This document shows positions 1-6,429 of a stretch of DNA of 10,099 nt, one piece after another. The stretch covers positions 1 to 10,099 of the forward strand of contig JAEDFR010000084.1 of the NCBI GenBank assembly GCA_016297945.1, written 5' to 3'. Both the position numbers and the translations under genes were made by a program. The DNA comes from Lachnospiraceae bacterium (GTDB taxonomy: Bacteria > Bacillota > Clostridia > Lachnospirales > Lachnospiraceae). The first letter of the stretch is position 1. Each line of letters opens with the position of its first letter. Under the pieces are notes generated by a model. That model searched no databases. It was not told where the DNA came from and worked only from the letters and a program-made list of their open reading frames with translations.

Positions 1-347
1 ATCGGTATATGACATGGGGAGAATACATTGATTTTGAAACGATGGAAGCAAAGGCGGAGGCTCGTAAAGAGGGACACGCCGAAGGTAAAGAGCAAGGTTT
101 AGCAGAAGGACGAGCAGAAGGACGAGCAGAAGGACGAGCAGAAGGACGAGCAGAAGGACGAGCAGAAGGTCGTGCAGAGAGTAAAAGAGAAGATATTATT
201 TCTATTTTGGAAGAAATCGGCGAAGTTCCGGATATGGTAAAAGAAAAATTGGATGGGATTTCGGATTTGTCAGTTCTGAGTAATATACTGAAAAAAGCAG
301 CCGTTGCAAGTAACATGGATGATTTTGTAAAAGAATTACACGAATAA
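1..347 (+). CDS. C-terminal part of a probable Rpn/PD-(D/E)XK nuclease-transposase family protein (5' end outside window)
   Basis: The reading frame is open to the left edge of the window, with sense codons before the ATG at 9, so this is the tail of a longer gene. Seen: a charged helical stretch, then six AEGR units encoded by a 12-bp tandem repeat, then a short conserved-looking end in which an ILEEIGEVP segment is followed by a predicted helix and a final DDFVKEL. Known: proteins of the Rpn (recombination-promoting nuclease) and PD-(D/E)XK transposase group in Clostridia often end with EG-rich repeats of variable length followed by this type of tail. The nuclease domain itself would lie upstream and is not visible, so the family call rests on the tail only. 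No clear terminator follows; 348-468 holds only weak AT-rich hairpins. It could instead be another coiled-coil protein with AEGR repeats. Confidence 0.62.
   Translation, partial: RYMTWGEYIDFETMEAKAEARKEGHAEGKEQGLAEGRAEGRAEGRAEGRAEGRAEGRAESKREDIISILEEIGEVPDMVKEKLDGISDLSVLSNILKKAAVASNMDDFVKELHE
102..173 (+). repeat. 12-bp tandem repeat encoding AEGR
   Basis: The unit GCAGAAGGACGA occurs five times perfectly (102-161). A sixth copy with two changes (162-173) follows, and a seventh start decays into AESK. The period is a multiple of three, so copy-number change by slippage would add or remove four residues without a frameshift. It lies inside the truncated first gene. Confidence 0.95.
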
Positions 348-468
348 ATATAATTCAACTTTTCAAGTTTTATTAGTTATGCTATTATTTAACGGTAGAA
401 TAACGATGGTGAGTGGATAAAATAGTTGCCAACGTTATCGTAAAATATACAAGCAGAGGAGACTAAAC

Positions 469-1920
469 ATGAGCAATGACAGATATGTAAGTCCGTTGTC
501 GGAACGATATGCAAGTAAAGAGATGCAGTATATTTTTTCGCCGGATATGAAATTTTCGACCTGGAGAAAATTATGGATTGCACTTGCTGAGACGGAGATG
601 GAATTAGGTCTTTCGCAGGATGGAAAGCCGGTAATTTCACAGGAGCAGATTGATGAGTTAAAAGCGCATGTTCATGATATTAATTACGATGTTGCAAAAG
701 AAAGAGAAAAACAGGTGCGCCATGATGTTATGAGTCATGTATATGCATACGGACAGCAGTGTCCGAAGGCAGCAGGCATTATTCACTTGGGTGCAACATC
801 CTGCTACGTTGGTGACAATACGGATATTATCGTCATGACAGAGGCATTAAAGCTGGTAAAAAAGAAATTGGTCAATGTGATTGCAGAACTGGCAAAATTT
901 GCAGATCAGTACAAAGATCTTCCGACGTTGGCATTTACTCATTTTCAGCCGGCACAGCCTACAACAGTAGGTAAAAGAGCAACTTTATGGTGTCAGGAAT
1001 TCTGCATGGATTTGGAAGATCTGGATTATGTGCTTTCTACCATGAAGTTACTGGGCTCTAAGGGTACTACCGGTACGCAGGCATCTTTCTTGGAATTATT
1101 TAATGGTGATCAGGAAACTATTGATAAGATTGATCCCATGATTGCAAAGAAAATGGGCTTTACACAGTGTGTTGCAGTATCCGGTCAGACATACAGCCGC
1201 AAGACAGATACAAGAGTCTGCAATATTTTAGCCGGTATTGCCGCAAGTGCACACAAGATGAGTAACGATATTCGTCTGTTGCAACACTTAAAAGAAGTGG
1301 AAGAGCCTTTTGAGAAAAATCAGATTGGTTCCTCTGCTATGGCATATAAGAGAAATCCCATGAGAAGTGAGCGTATCGCTTCTTTGTCCAGATATGTCAT
1401 GATCGATGCTTTAAATCCGGCTATTACATCAGCTACCCAGTGGTTTGAGAGAACGTTGGATGATTCTGCCAATAAGAGATTATCCATTCCGGAAGCATTT
1501 CTTGCAATCGACGGCATTCTGGATCTTTGCTTAAATGTTGTTGACGGATTGGTAGTCTATGACAAAGTCATTACCAAACGTCTGATGAGTGAGTTGCCGT
1601 TTATGGCTACTGAAAATATCATGATGGATGCGGTTAAAAACGGCGGTAACCGTCAGGAAATGCATGAAATTATCCGGACTCTGTCAATGGAAGCAGGAAA
1701 ACATGTGAAACAGGAAGGTAAGGAAAATAATTTACTGGAACTGATTGCCAATGATCCTGCGTTCGGTATGAGTTTGGAAGATTTGCAAAAGACCATGGAT
1801 CCTTCTAAATACGTTGGACGTTCACCGATTCAGGTAGAGAAGTTCATTAAGGATGTTGTAAATCCGATTTTGGAAGCTAATAAAGATCTTTTGGGAATGA
1901 CTGCCGAAATCAATGTATAA
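469..1920 (+). CDS. purB: Adenylosuccinate lyase
   Basis: PurB cleaves fumarate from SAICAR in de novo purine synthesis and from adenylosuccinate in the AMP branch; it is a cytosolic homotetramer. Seen: 483 residues, starting with a SPLSERYAS substrate-binding segment. TSCYVGDNTD follows near residues 110-120, THFQPAQPTT carries H158, and the fumarate lyase signature GSSAMAYKRNP spans residues 287-297. S288/S289 in that mobile loop correspond to the catalytic serine. The length and these motifs match the long class that includes human ADSL (about 484 residues) rather than the shorter Bacillus type of about 430. The start is set by AGAGGAG at 455-461, seven bases before ATG. The gene stands alone, with no other pur gene visible, and ends at a strong terminator. 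No frameshift or missing catalytic residue is seen. Confidence 0.97.
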   Translation: MSNDRYVSPLSERYASKEMQYIFSPDMKFSTWRKLWIALAETEMELGLSQDGKPVISQEQIDELKAHVHDINYDVAKEREKQVRHDVMSHVYAYGQQCPKAAGIIHLGATSCYVGDNTDIIVMTEALKLVKKKLVNVIAELAKFADQYKDLPTLAFTHFQPAQPTTVGKRATLWCQEFCMDLEDLDYVLSTMKLLGSKGTTGTQASFLELFNGDQETIDKIDPMIAKKMGFTQCVAVSGQTYSRKTDTRVCNILAGIAASAHKMSNDIRLLQHLKEVEEPFEKNQIGSSAMAYKRNPMRSERIASLSRYVMIDALNPAITSATQWFERTLDDSANKRLSIPEAFLAIDGILDLCLNVVDGLVVYDKVITKRLMSELPFMATENIMMDAVKNGGNRQEMHEIIRTLSMEAGKHVKQEGKENNLLELIANDPAFGMSLEDLQKTMDPSKYVGRSPIQVEKFIKDVVNPILEANKDLLGMTAEINV

Positions 1921-1944
1921 AATATATTATCATTTTTAATACCA

Positions 1945-2002
1945 GACCGGTTTCAAAACTCAGACTTCGTCTTCAGACAGTTGAAACCGGTCATTCCTTT
2001 TT
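1945..2002 (+). terminator. Intrinsic terminator of purB
   Basis: A perfect 12-bp inverted repeat (GACCGGTTTCAA at 1945-1956, its complement at 1981-1992) encloses a 24-base loop with its own small AGAC/GTCT hairpin. CATTCCTTTTT-like T-rich sequence follows. It lies 24 bases after the purB stop. Confidence 0.85.
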
Positions 2003-2056
2003 GTTCGCTTATGTCGCTGAGAAGGGCGCGGAACCCCGTAAATACCGGCGGACAAA
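2000..2056 (+). other. GC-richer structured intergenic patch, possible dispersed repeat
   Basis: Between the purB terminator and the biotin operator lies a patch clearly richer in GC than its surroundings. Its ends are complementary: TTTGTTCGC (2000-2008) pairs with GCGGACAAA (2048-2056), nine pairs with one G-U. Inside, TTATG (2009-2013) can pair with CGTAA (2037-2041), and either CGC/GCG or GGG/CCC can close the apex. No convincing reading frame covers it. A perfect TATAAT follows at 2061-2066 but has no -35 box at normal distance. The structure and composition suggest a repeat or small structured RNA; this is inference from one copy. Confidence 0.4.
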
Positions 2057-2083
2057 GATATATAATGAGGAATATAAAAAAGA

Positions 2084-2116
2084 ATTGTTAACTATCTTAA
2101 AGAAATGGTTGACAAT
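2084..2116 (+). promoter_or_regulatory. BirA operator upstream of bioY
   Basis: ATTGTTAAC (2084-2092), a 15-base spacer, and GTTGACAAT (2108-2116) form an inverted repeat with one deviation. This matches the known Firmicute BirA (biotin repressor) site, TTGTTAAC-N14/15-GTTAACAA. The flanking bases extend the symmetry to 13 pairs, so read-through RNA could also form a hairpin here, followed by a T run (2119-2126). That could serve as an extra block to transcription from purB. The right half-site contains the -35 box of the bioY promoter, so bound BirA would cover it. Expected behaviour: repression when biotinyl-AMP is plentiful. Confidence 0.85.
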
Positions 2117-2137
2117 TCTTTTTTTTCTCTGTATTTT
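2109..2137 (+). promoter_or_regulatory. Promoter of bioY-bioB
   Basis: A perfect TTGACA (2109-2114), 17 bases, and TATTTT (2132-2137) form a sigma-A type promoter. The predicted start is near 2144, leaving a leader of about 28 bases with AGGAG at 2158-2162. The -35 box lies within the right half of the BirA operator. Confidence 0.75.
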
Positions 2138-2171
2138 AGTTTATGGAAATAAAATACAGGAGTGAAAAGAA

Positions 2172-2753
2172 ATGAAAAATAAGACAAAAGTATATCAATT
2201 GACAACATGTGCTCTGATGGCTGCACTGATGTGTGTATTAGGACCGAATTCCGTTCCGATTGGTCCGGTTCCGGTTTCGTTAACCAATCTTGTCATCTAC
2301 TTAGCAGTATATCTTTTAGGAACAAAAGGAAGTACAATCAGTTATATTGTATATCTGTTTTTAGGTATGATTGGATTGCCGGTATTCTCCGGTTATGAAG
2401 GTGGTATCGGAAAGTTAGCAGGCCCTACCGGTGGATATCTGATCGGATTTATTTTAATGGCAATTATCTGTGGTATTTTTATGGAAAAATCACATGCCAA
2501 TGTGGTTATTACCAGTCTGGGAATGGTGTTTGGAACCGCCGTTGCATATTTGTTTGGAACCATCTGGTTTATTTATCAATTGGAATACACCTGGTCACAG
2601 GCATTGGCTGTCTGCGTATTTCCGTTTATTCCTTTTGATCTTGCAAAAATTGTAATTGCCGGTATTTTAGGAAAAGCAATTCGGCATGCACTTGCAAAGG
2701 CACATTTGTTGCCGACAACACAAAAAGATGAACAAACTAAAGTGCAGGAATAA
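2172..2753 (+). CDS. bioY: Biotin transporter substrate-binding subunit BioY (ECF S component)
   Basis: BioY is the membrane subunit that binds biotin in energy-coupling-factor transporters; it normally works with the shared EcfA/EcfA'/EcfT module, which is not in this window. Seen: 193 residues with about six hydrophobic segments. An N-terminal helix begins with ALMAALMCVLG, PIGPVPVSLTNL lies at residues 29-40, the hallmark KLAGPTGGYLIGF is at 81-93, and the C-terminal PFIPFDLAK is at 151-159. These are the conserved BioY motifs, and the length is usual for the family. A charged tail follows residue 170. The start is supported by AGGAG nine bases upstream. It is the first gene of the unit behind the BirA operator, with bioB 128 bases downstream and no clear terminator between, so biotin-responsive regulation of both is likely. 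Confidence 0.95.
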   Translation: MKNKTKVYQLTTCALMAALMCVLGPNSVPIGPVPVSLTNLVIYLAVYLLGTKGSTISYIVYLFLGMIGLPVFSGYEGGIGKLAGPTGGYLIGFILMAIICGIFMEKSHANVVITSLGMVFGTAVAYLFGTIWFIYQLEYTWSQALAVCVFPFIPFDLAKIVIAGILGKAIRHALAKAHLLPTTQKDEQTKVQE

Positions 2754-2881
2754 GTTTCTGAGAGTGGATGAAAAGAGTACTAGTTCACTGAAATGCCAGA
2801 AAGATTTATCAGATAAATATATCGGAAAAATGATTAACAGGACTAATAAGAGTATTTAAGAAAAAATATGAATGAGGAATT

Positions 2882-3865
2882 ATGATGAGTATGGATATAT
2901 TACAGTTGGCAGATGAGATTATAGAAGGACGCAGGCTTTTCAGAGACGAGGATTTGTCCTACTTTATTACCTGCGATTATGATGCATTATGTGAGGGCGC
3001 TGACAAAATCAGAAAACATTTTGTGGGAGATAAAGTTGATTTGTGTTCTATCGTGAATGGTCGAAGTGGAAAATGTCCCGAGGATTGCAAATACTGCGCA
3101 CAGTCAGCGCATTACCATACAGAATGTAATATCTATGATTTCCTGTCGGAAGAAGAGCTTTTAGAAGCTTGTAAGCTTAATGAAAGTGAAGGTGTGGATC
3201 GATTTTCCATTGTTACTGCAGGACGTGATTTGAGCGGAGAGGAATTTGAGAAAGCGCTTCGTGCATTTAAGCGTATGAAAGAAGAATGCGATATTGAACT
3301 TTGTGCATCCATGGGCTTTTTAAATCGCGAACAATTTCGAAGACTAAAAGAAATCGGTGTGGACCGGTATCATCACAATATTGAAACGTCCAAAAGATTT
3401 TTTTCGAATATCTGTACCACACATACATATGAGCAGAAATTTGCAACACTGAAGGTTTTAAAAGAAGAAGGAATGAGAATTTGCTCCGGCGGTATCATCG
3501 GAATGGGTGAGACATGGGAAGATCGCATTGATATGGCAGTCAGTCTTTCGGAGGTCGGAGTGGATTCCATTCCATTAAATGTATTAATGCCGATAAAAGG
3601 AACGCCTTTGGAAAATCAGGAGCGATTAACCGAAGAGGACATTGTACGGACCGTTGCTGTTTTCCGATATATCAATCCGACTGTCCATATCCGGTTGGCA
3701 GCAGGAAGAGCACTCATGGAAAACGATGGAAAAAAGGCATTTGAAGCCGGAGCTTCCGCGACGATAACCGGAAATATGCTTACAACGGCAGCAAATGCTA
3801 CTATTCGCAGTGATCGTGAAATGCTTTCTTTAATGGGACGAGAGATAAAAGAACTGAAGAAATAA
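2882..3865 (+). CDS. bioB: Biotin synthase
   Basis: BioB is a radical SAM enzyme that inserts sulfur into dethiobiotin, the last step of biotin synthesis. Seen: 327 residues. The [4Fe-4S]/SAM motif CPEDCKYC gives C65, C69 and C72. The [2Fe-2S] ligands expected from E. coli BioB are present as C141 (ELCASMG), C201 (ICSGGIIGMGE) and R271 (IRLAAGR). YHHNIETS (163-170) and the C-terminal AGASATITGNMLTT also fit. Nothing appears to be missing. Two ATG codons are adjacent (2882 and 2885). The GAGG at 2874-2877 sits only four bases from the first but seven from the second, so 2885 may be the true start. The gene follows bioY and ends at a perfect hairpin terminator. bioA, bioD and bioF are absent here, so the source of dethiobiotin is not shown. 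Confidence 0.96.
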   Translation: MMSMDILQLADEIIEGRRLFRDEDLSYFITCDYDALCEGADKIRKHFVGDKVDLCSIVNGRSGKCPEDCKYCAQSAHYHTECNIYDFLSEEELLEACKLNESEGVDRFSIVTAGRDLSGEEFEKALRAFKRMKEECDIELCASMGFLNREQFRRLKEIGVDRYHHNIETSKRFFSNICTTHTYEQKFATLKVLKEEGMRICSGGIIGMGETWEDRIDMAVSLSEVGVDSIPLNVLMPIKGTPLENQERLTEEDIVRTVAVFRYINPTVHIRLAAGRALMENDGKKAFEAGASATITGNMLTTAANATIRSDREMLSLMGREIKELKK

Positions 3866-3883
3866 AAGAATTGCAAAAGAGTT

Positions 3884-3932
3884 AAAAACCGATTGTATCT
3901 ACTGAGACTTGGATAATACAATCGGTTTTTGT
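3884..3932 (+). terminator. Intrinsic terminator of the bioY-bioB unit
   Basis: A perfect 15-bp stem (3884-3898 with 3916-3930) ending in CCGATTGTAT/ATACAATCGG has a 17-base loop. The right arm finishes in a T run. It lies 18 bases after the bioB stop. Confidence 0.9.
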
Positions 3933-3961
3933 TGTGAAAATATAAATGTATGAGCTATAAT
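3933..3961 (+). promoter_or_regulatory. Promoter across the annotated glycosyltransferase start
   Basis: TTGTGA (3933-3938), exactly 17 bases, then a perfect TATAAT (3956-3961). A transcript would begin near 3968, downstream of the first ATG at 3950. This argues that translation begins at 3968 or later. Confidence 0.55.
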
Positions 3962-5230
3962 AAATACATGAAAGAAACAAATAATAAAAGTGTAAGACGT
4001 AAATTGAATATTTTACAGGTTCATAACTTTTATCGTGAACCGGGTGGTGAAGATGTCGTTGTAAAAAATGAAGCAGAAATGCTAAAGGAACATGGACACA
4101 GAGTTTATAAGTATTATCGTAGGAATAAAGAAGTTGCGTATCTTCCTTTCTTTGAGAAAATAATGTTTCCTCTTGATTCTGTTTTTTCTGTTAAAACCTA
4201 TATCCAGATTCGCAGGATTATCCGTAAAAAAAAGATTGATCTGGTCCATGTACATAATACCTTGCATTTAATCAGCCCCTCTGTATTTTTGGCTGCAAAA
4301 AAAGAAGGAATACCTGTTGTTATGACTGTACACAATTATCGTCTGTGCTGTCCGGCAGGAACCTTTTATCATTGCCGACATATCTGTGAAAAGTGTATGA
4401 CAAACGGACTGATGCAGGCAGCCCGTTGTAAATGTTACCGAAACAGTTTTTGGCAGTCTGCTTTGGTGGCCGTTCAGACCGATGTTCATCGCAAGCTACA
4501 TACTTACCGGGATGTTTATTTTATTTGCTTTACAAATTTCCAAAAAGAAAAAATCTGCAAGCTTCAGGATATTGATTCAGAGCATGTTTTTTTGAAACCA
4601 AATGGATTAAAAAAAGAAAATTTGGAAAAGACTGCCGGCAAAAATCAGATACTGTTTGTTGGAAGACTGGAAGAAGAGAAGGGTATTCTGGATTTGCTTA
4701 AAGCATATCGTGAGATGACTTTGGAGTTGCAAAAAGAAGGCTATCAGATCCCGAAGCTTGTAATCTGCGGAGATGGGGAACTGAATTTTATAAGTCATCT
4801 TTTTGTAAGAGAAAACCACATTGAAAATGTGGTCTTTATGGGACATGTATCTCATGAAAAAGTGTTAAAAACAATGGCTGAGTCAAAGTGTGTGGTAATT
4901 CCGTCACGCTGGTATGAAGGAATGCCGATGGTATTGATTGAAGCATATCAGACAAAGACACCGGTGATTGTACCGGATTTTGCCGGATTTTCATCCATGG
5001 TTTGTGACGGTGTGAATGGATTTAAGTATGCGCCGCATCATACGGACGAACTGGCAGCGTTGCTTGCTGTGATGACTGCCAGACCATGGGAAATGACATG
5101 CGATTTCTCAGAGATGGATATTCTAAGACAGACGGAATATGAAGCGAACTATCAACAATTAAGATGTATTTATGAAAGGTGTATGGAAGATGTTCGGAAT
5201 ATTGAAAAAGAATCAGCTGTTAGAAAATAA
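3950..5230 (+). CDS. Family 4 (GT-B fold) glycosyltransferase with a cysteine cluster
   Basis: Probably transfers a sugar from a nucleotide-sugar donor to a surface glycan or similar acceptor; donor and acceptor are unknown. Seen: 426 residues from the first ATG. The N-terminal acceptor domain contains NILQVHNFYREPGGEDVV (20-37), HVHNTLHLISPS (100-111) and TVHNYRLCCPAG (126-137). The C-terminal donor domain contains ILFVGRLEEEKGI (234-246) and the E-x7-E motif EGMPMVLIE (E323, E331) typical of GT4 retaining enzymes. Between residues 133 and 162 lie seven cysteines (133, 134, 142, 146, 149, 160, 162) in a CxxC...CxC arrangement that recurs in one GT4 subgroup and could bind metal. The start is uncertain: no ribosome binding site precedes 3950 or 3968, and a promoter overlaps this region. 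A TTG at 4004 is another candidate, just before the conserved NILQVHNFY. No other polysaccharide gene is nearby. Confidence 0.85.
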   Translation: MSYNKYMKETNNKSVRRKLNILQVHNFYREPGGEDVVVKNEAEMLKEHGHRVYKYYRRNKEVAYLPFFEKIMFPLDSVFSVKTYIQIRRIIRKKKIDLVHVHNTLHLISPSVFLAAKKEGIPVVMTVHNYRLCCPAGTFYHCRHICEKCMTNGLMQAARCKCYRNSFWQSALVAVQTDVHRKLHTYRDVYFICFTNFQKEKICKLQDIDSEHVFLKPNGLKKENLEKTAGKNQILFVGRLEEEKGILDLLKAYREMTLELQKEGYQIPKLVICGDGELNFISHLFVRENHIENVVFMGHVSHEKVLKTMAESKCVVIPSRWYEGMPMVLIEAYQTKTPVIVPDFAGFSSMVCDGVNGFKYAPHHTDELAALLAVMTARPWEMTCDFSEMDILRQTEYEANYQQLRCIYERCMEDVRNIEKESAVRK

Positions 5231-5435
5231 ACTGCAGACTTTGCAGATGAATTTTGAAAATAATTATAAGGATGCTGCTAAACTCAATTATGAAGAGTAT
5301 TGGAAAATGCTTGATGAATTAGCTGATTCCGGAAAAATTAAAGGAAAACAGATTGATTATTACAAGCAGCGGGGCGAAGATTTGCGCGGTCAGATGAACA
5401 ATTTCAACCACCAGAATAATGTAAAAACATTCTAG
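5190..5435 (+). CDS. Small conserved-looking protein of unknown function overlapping the glycosyltransferase
   Basis: An 81-residue frame begins at ATG 5190 (MFGILKKNQLLENKL), inside the last 41 bases of the glycosyltransferase in another frame. AAAGGTG at 5175-5181 is a fair ribosome binding site for 5190, whereas the in-frame ATG at 5172 has none. The overlap suggests translational coupling. The protein is hydrophilic and predicted largely helical: a leucine-containing N-terminal helix, a central LNYEEYWKMLDELADSG segment with aromatic residues, then a KGKQIDYYKQRGEDLR helix. No signal peptide, membrane segment, cysteine cluster or known catalytic motif is seen. I do not assign a function. 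It resembles short uncharacterised proteins of Lachnospiraceae, but that is a memory-based impression. The stop codon falls inside a 12-bp palindrome. Confidence 0.72.
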   Translation: MFGILKKNQLLENKLQTLQMNFENNYKDAAKLNYEEYWKMLDELADSGKIKGKQIDYYKQRGEDLRGQMNNFNHQNNVKTF

Positions 5436-5443
5436 TGCACTAG
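5432..5443. promoter_or_regulatory. Perfect 12-bp palindrome, possible protein-binding site
   Basis: CTAGTGCACTAG reads the same on both strands and contains the stop codon of the small protein gene. It lies 86 bases before the LysR-type gene. With no loop it is not a hairpin terminator and fits a dimeric DNA-binding site better. An autoregulatory LysR site is possible, but it does not show an obvious T-N11-A pattern. Confidence 0.35.
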
Positions 5444-5529
5444 TATAGAAAACTGAGATTCCTGACAAATAAATTGCTATATTTTTTTCGATATGTTAAA
5501 GAGAATAATGCTTTATTTTGGAGAATTCT

Positions 5530-6426
5530 ATGGATGGAAATTTAGAGTATTACAAAGTGTTTTATTATGTTGCAAAAGAGAAAAGCTTGACCAGAGCGGC
5601 CGAGCTTTTAAATATTTCCCAGCCTGCTGTCAGCCAGTCGATGAAGTTGCTCGAGGCTAACATTAGGGCAAAATTATTCCTTCGTACTTCCAGAGGGATT
5701 CGATTGACACCGGAAGGTGAAATTTTGTTCGATTATGTCAAAGGCGGATATGAGCAGATTGCTCATGGAGAACAGGTTCTGCAAAAACTTATGAATTTGG
5801 AAGCCGGGGAGTTGCATATCGGAGCAAGTGACATGACATTGGAATTCTATTTATTGCCCTTTTTGGAAAAATATCATGAATTGCATCCCGATGTTAAAGT
5901 AAAGATTTCCAATGCGCCGACACCCGAAACGCTGAAGAATCTTATGGATGGTTCGGTAGATTTATGTCTGGTGTCCACTCCGTTTGAAGTTCCGGATGGA
6001 ATGGAAGTCAGACCCGTGCGGGAAATTGAAGATGTTTTTGTGGCAGGAAGAAGGTATACGCAATTAAAAAATCATATGACGGATTTTAAAGAATTGTTGA
6101 ATTATCCGATTATCTCTTTGGAAAAAAATACCAGTACCAGAAAATATATGGATGAGTTGCTTGCACAAAATGATGTCATCCTAAATCCGGAATTTGAACT
6201 GGCAACCTCCAATATGATTGTTCAGTTTGCCTTACGAAACCTTGGCGTAGGGTGCGTTGTACGGGATTTTGCACAGCCGGAAATTGACAGTGGCAGACTG
6301 TTTGAAATTCGATTTAATAAAATGATTCCCAAAAGACAGATTTGTGTGGGAACCAACCAAAAGCTTCCGACAAGCTTTGCGGCAAAAGGGTTGTTGGAGT
6401 TATTGTTTGAAACGAACAGGAGTTAG
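5530..6426 (+). CDS. LysR-type transcriptional regulator
   Basis: A one-component regulator that binds DNA as a tetramer and responds to a small molecule. Seen: 298 residues. The N-terminal winged helix-turn-helix is typical: LEYYKVFYYVAKEKSLTRAA, then LNISQPAVSQSMKLLE as recognition helix (about residues 27-42), then LFLRTSRGIRLTPEG as wing (49-63). From about residue 93 (GELHIGAS) a substrate-binding domain of periplasmic-binding-protein fold follows, with the usual LLPFLEKYHELHPDV start. Total length is normal. ATG 5530 is chosen because GGAG at 5520-5523 lies six bases upstream; a TTG at 5518 in the same frame would overlap that site. It is followed by a HAD phosphatase after three bases, so the two share a transcript. 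The ligand and targets cannot be read from the sequence; no divergent target gene is present. Confidence 0.93.
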   Translation: MDGNLEYYKVFYYVAKEKSLTRAAELLNISQPAVSQSMKLLEANIRAKLFLRTSRGIRLTPEGEILFDYVKGGYEQIAHGEQVLQKLMNLEAGELHIGASDMTLEFYLLPFLEKYHELHPDVKVKISNAPTPETLKNLMDGSVDLCLVSTPFEVPDGMEVRPVREIEDVFVAGRRYTQLKNHMTDFKELLNYPIISLEKNTSTRKYMDELLAQNDVILNPEFELATSNMIVQFALRNLGVGCVVRDFAQPEIDSGRLFEIRFNKMIPKRQICVGTNQKLPTSFAAKGLLELLFETNRS

Positions 6427-6429
6427 TGT

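Noticed and set aside
351..375. AACTT/AAGTT hairpin as terminator of the first gene
   Set aside because: Five AT-rich pairs, a three-base loop and no clean T run; too weak to call.
426..451. TTGCCA and TATACA upstream of purB as its promoter
   Set aside because: The spacing is only 14 bases; no better -35/-10 pair was found, so the purB promoter is left uncalled.
2754..2881. Terminator, promoter or second BirA site between bioY and bioB
   Set aside because: Only ATTTATC-A-GATAAAT and small palindromes are present; there is no T-tailed stem and no second pair of BirA half-sites.
4226..4233. Run of eight A's in the glycosyltransferase as a phase-variable tract
   Set aside because: Short A runs are ordinary in AT-rich genes and the frame is intact; nothing else supports phase variation.
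5518..5529. TTG at 5518 as the LysR start
   Set aside because: It would overlap the ribosome binding site GGAG (5520-5523), which is correctly spaced for ATG 5530.
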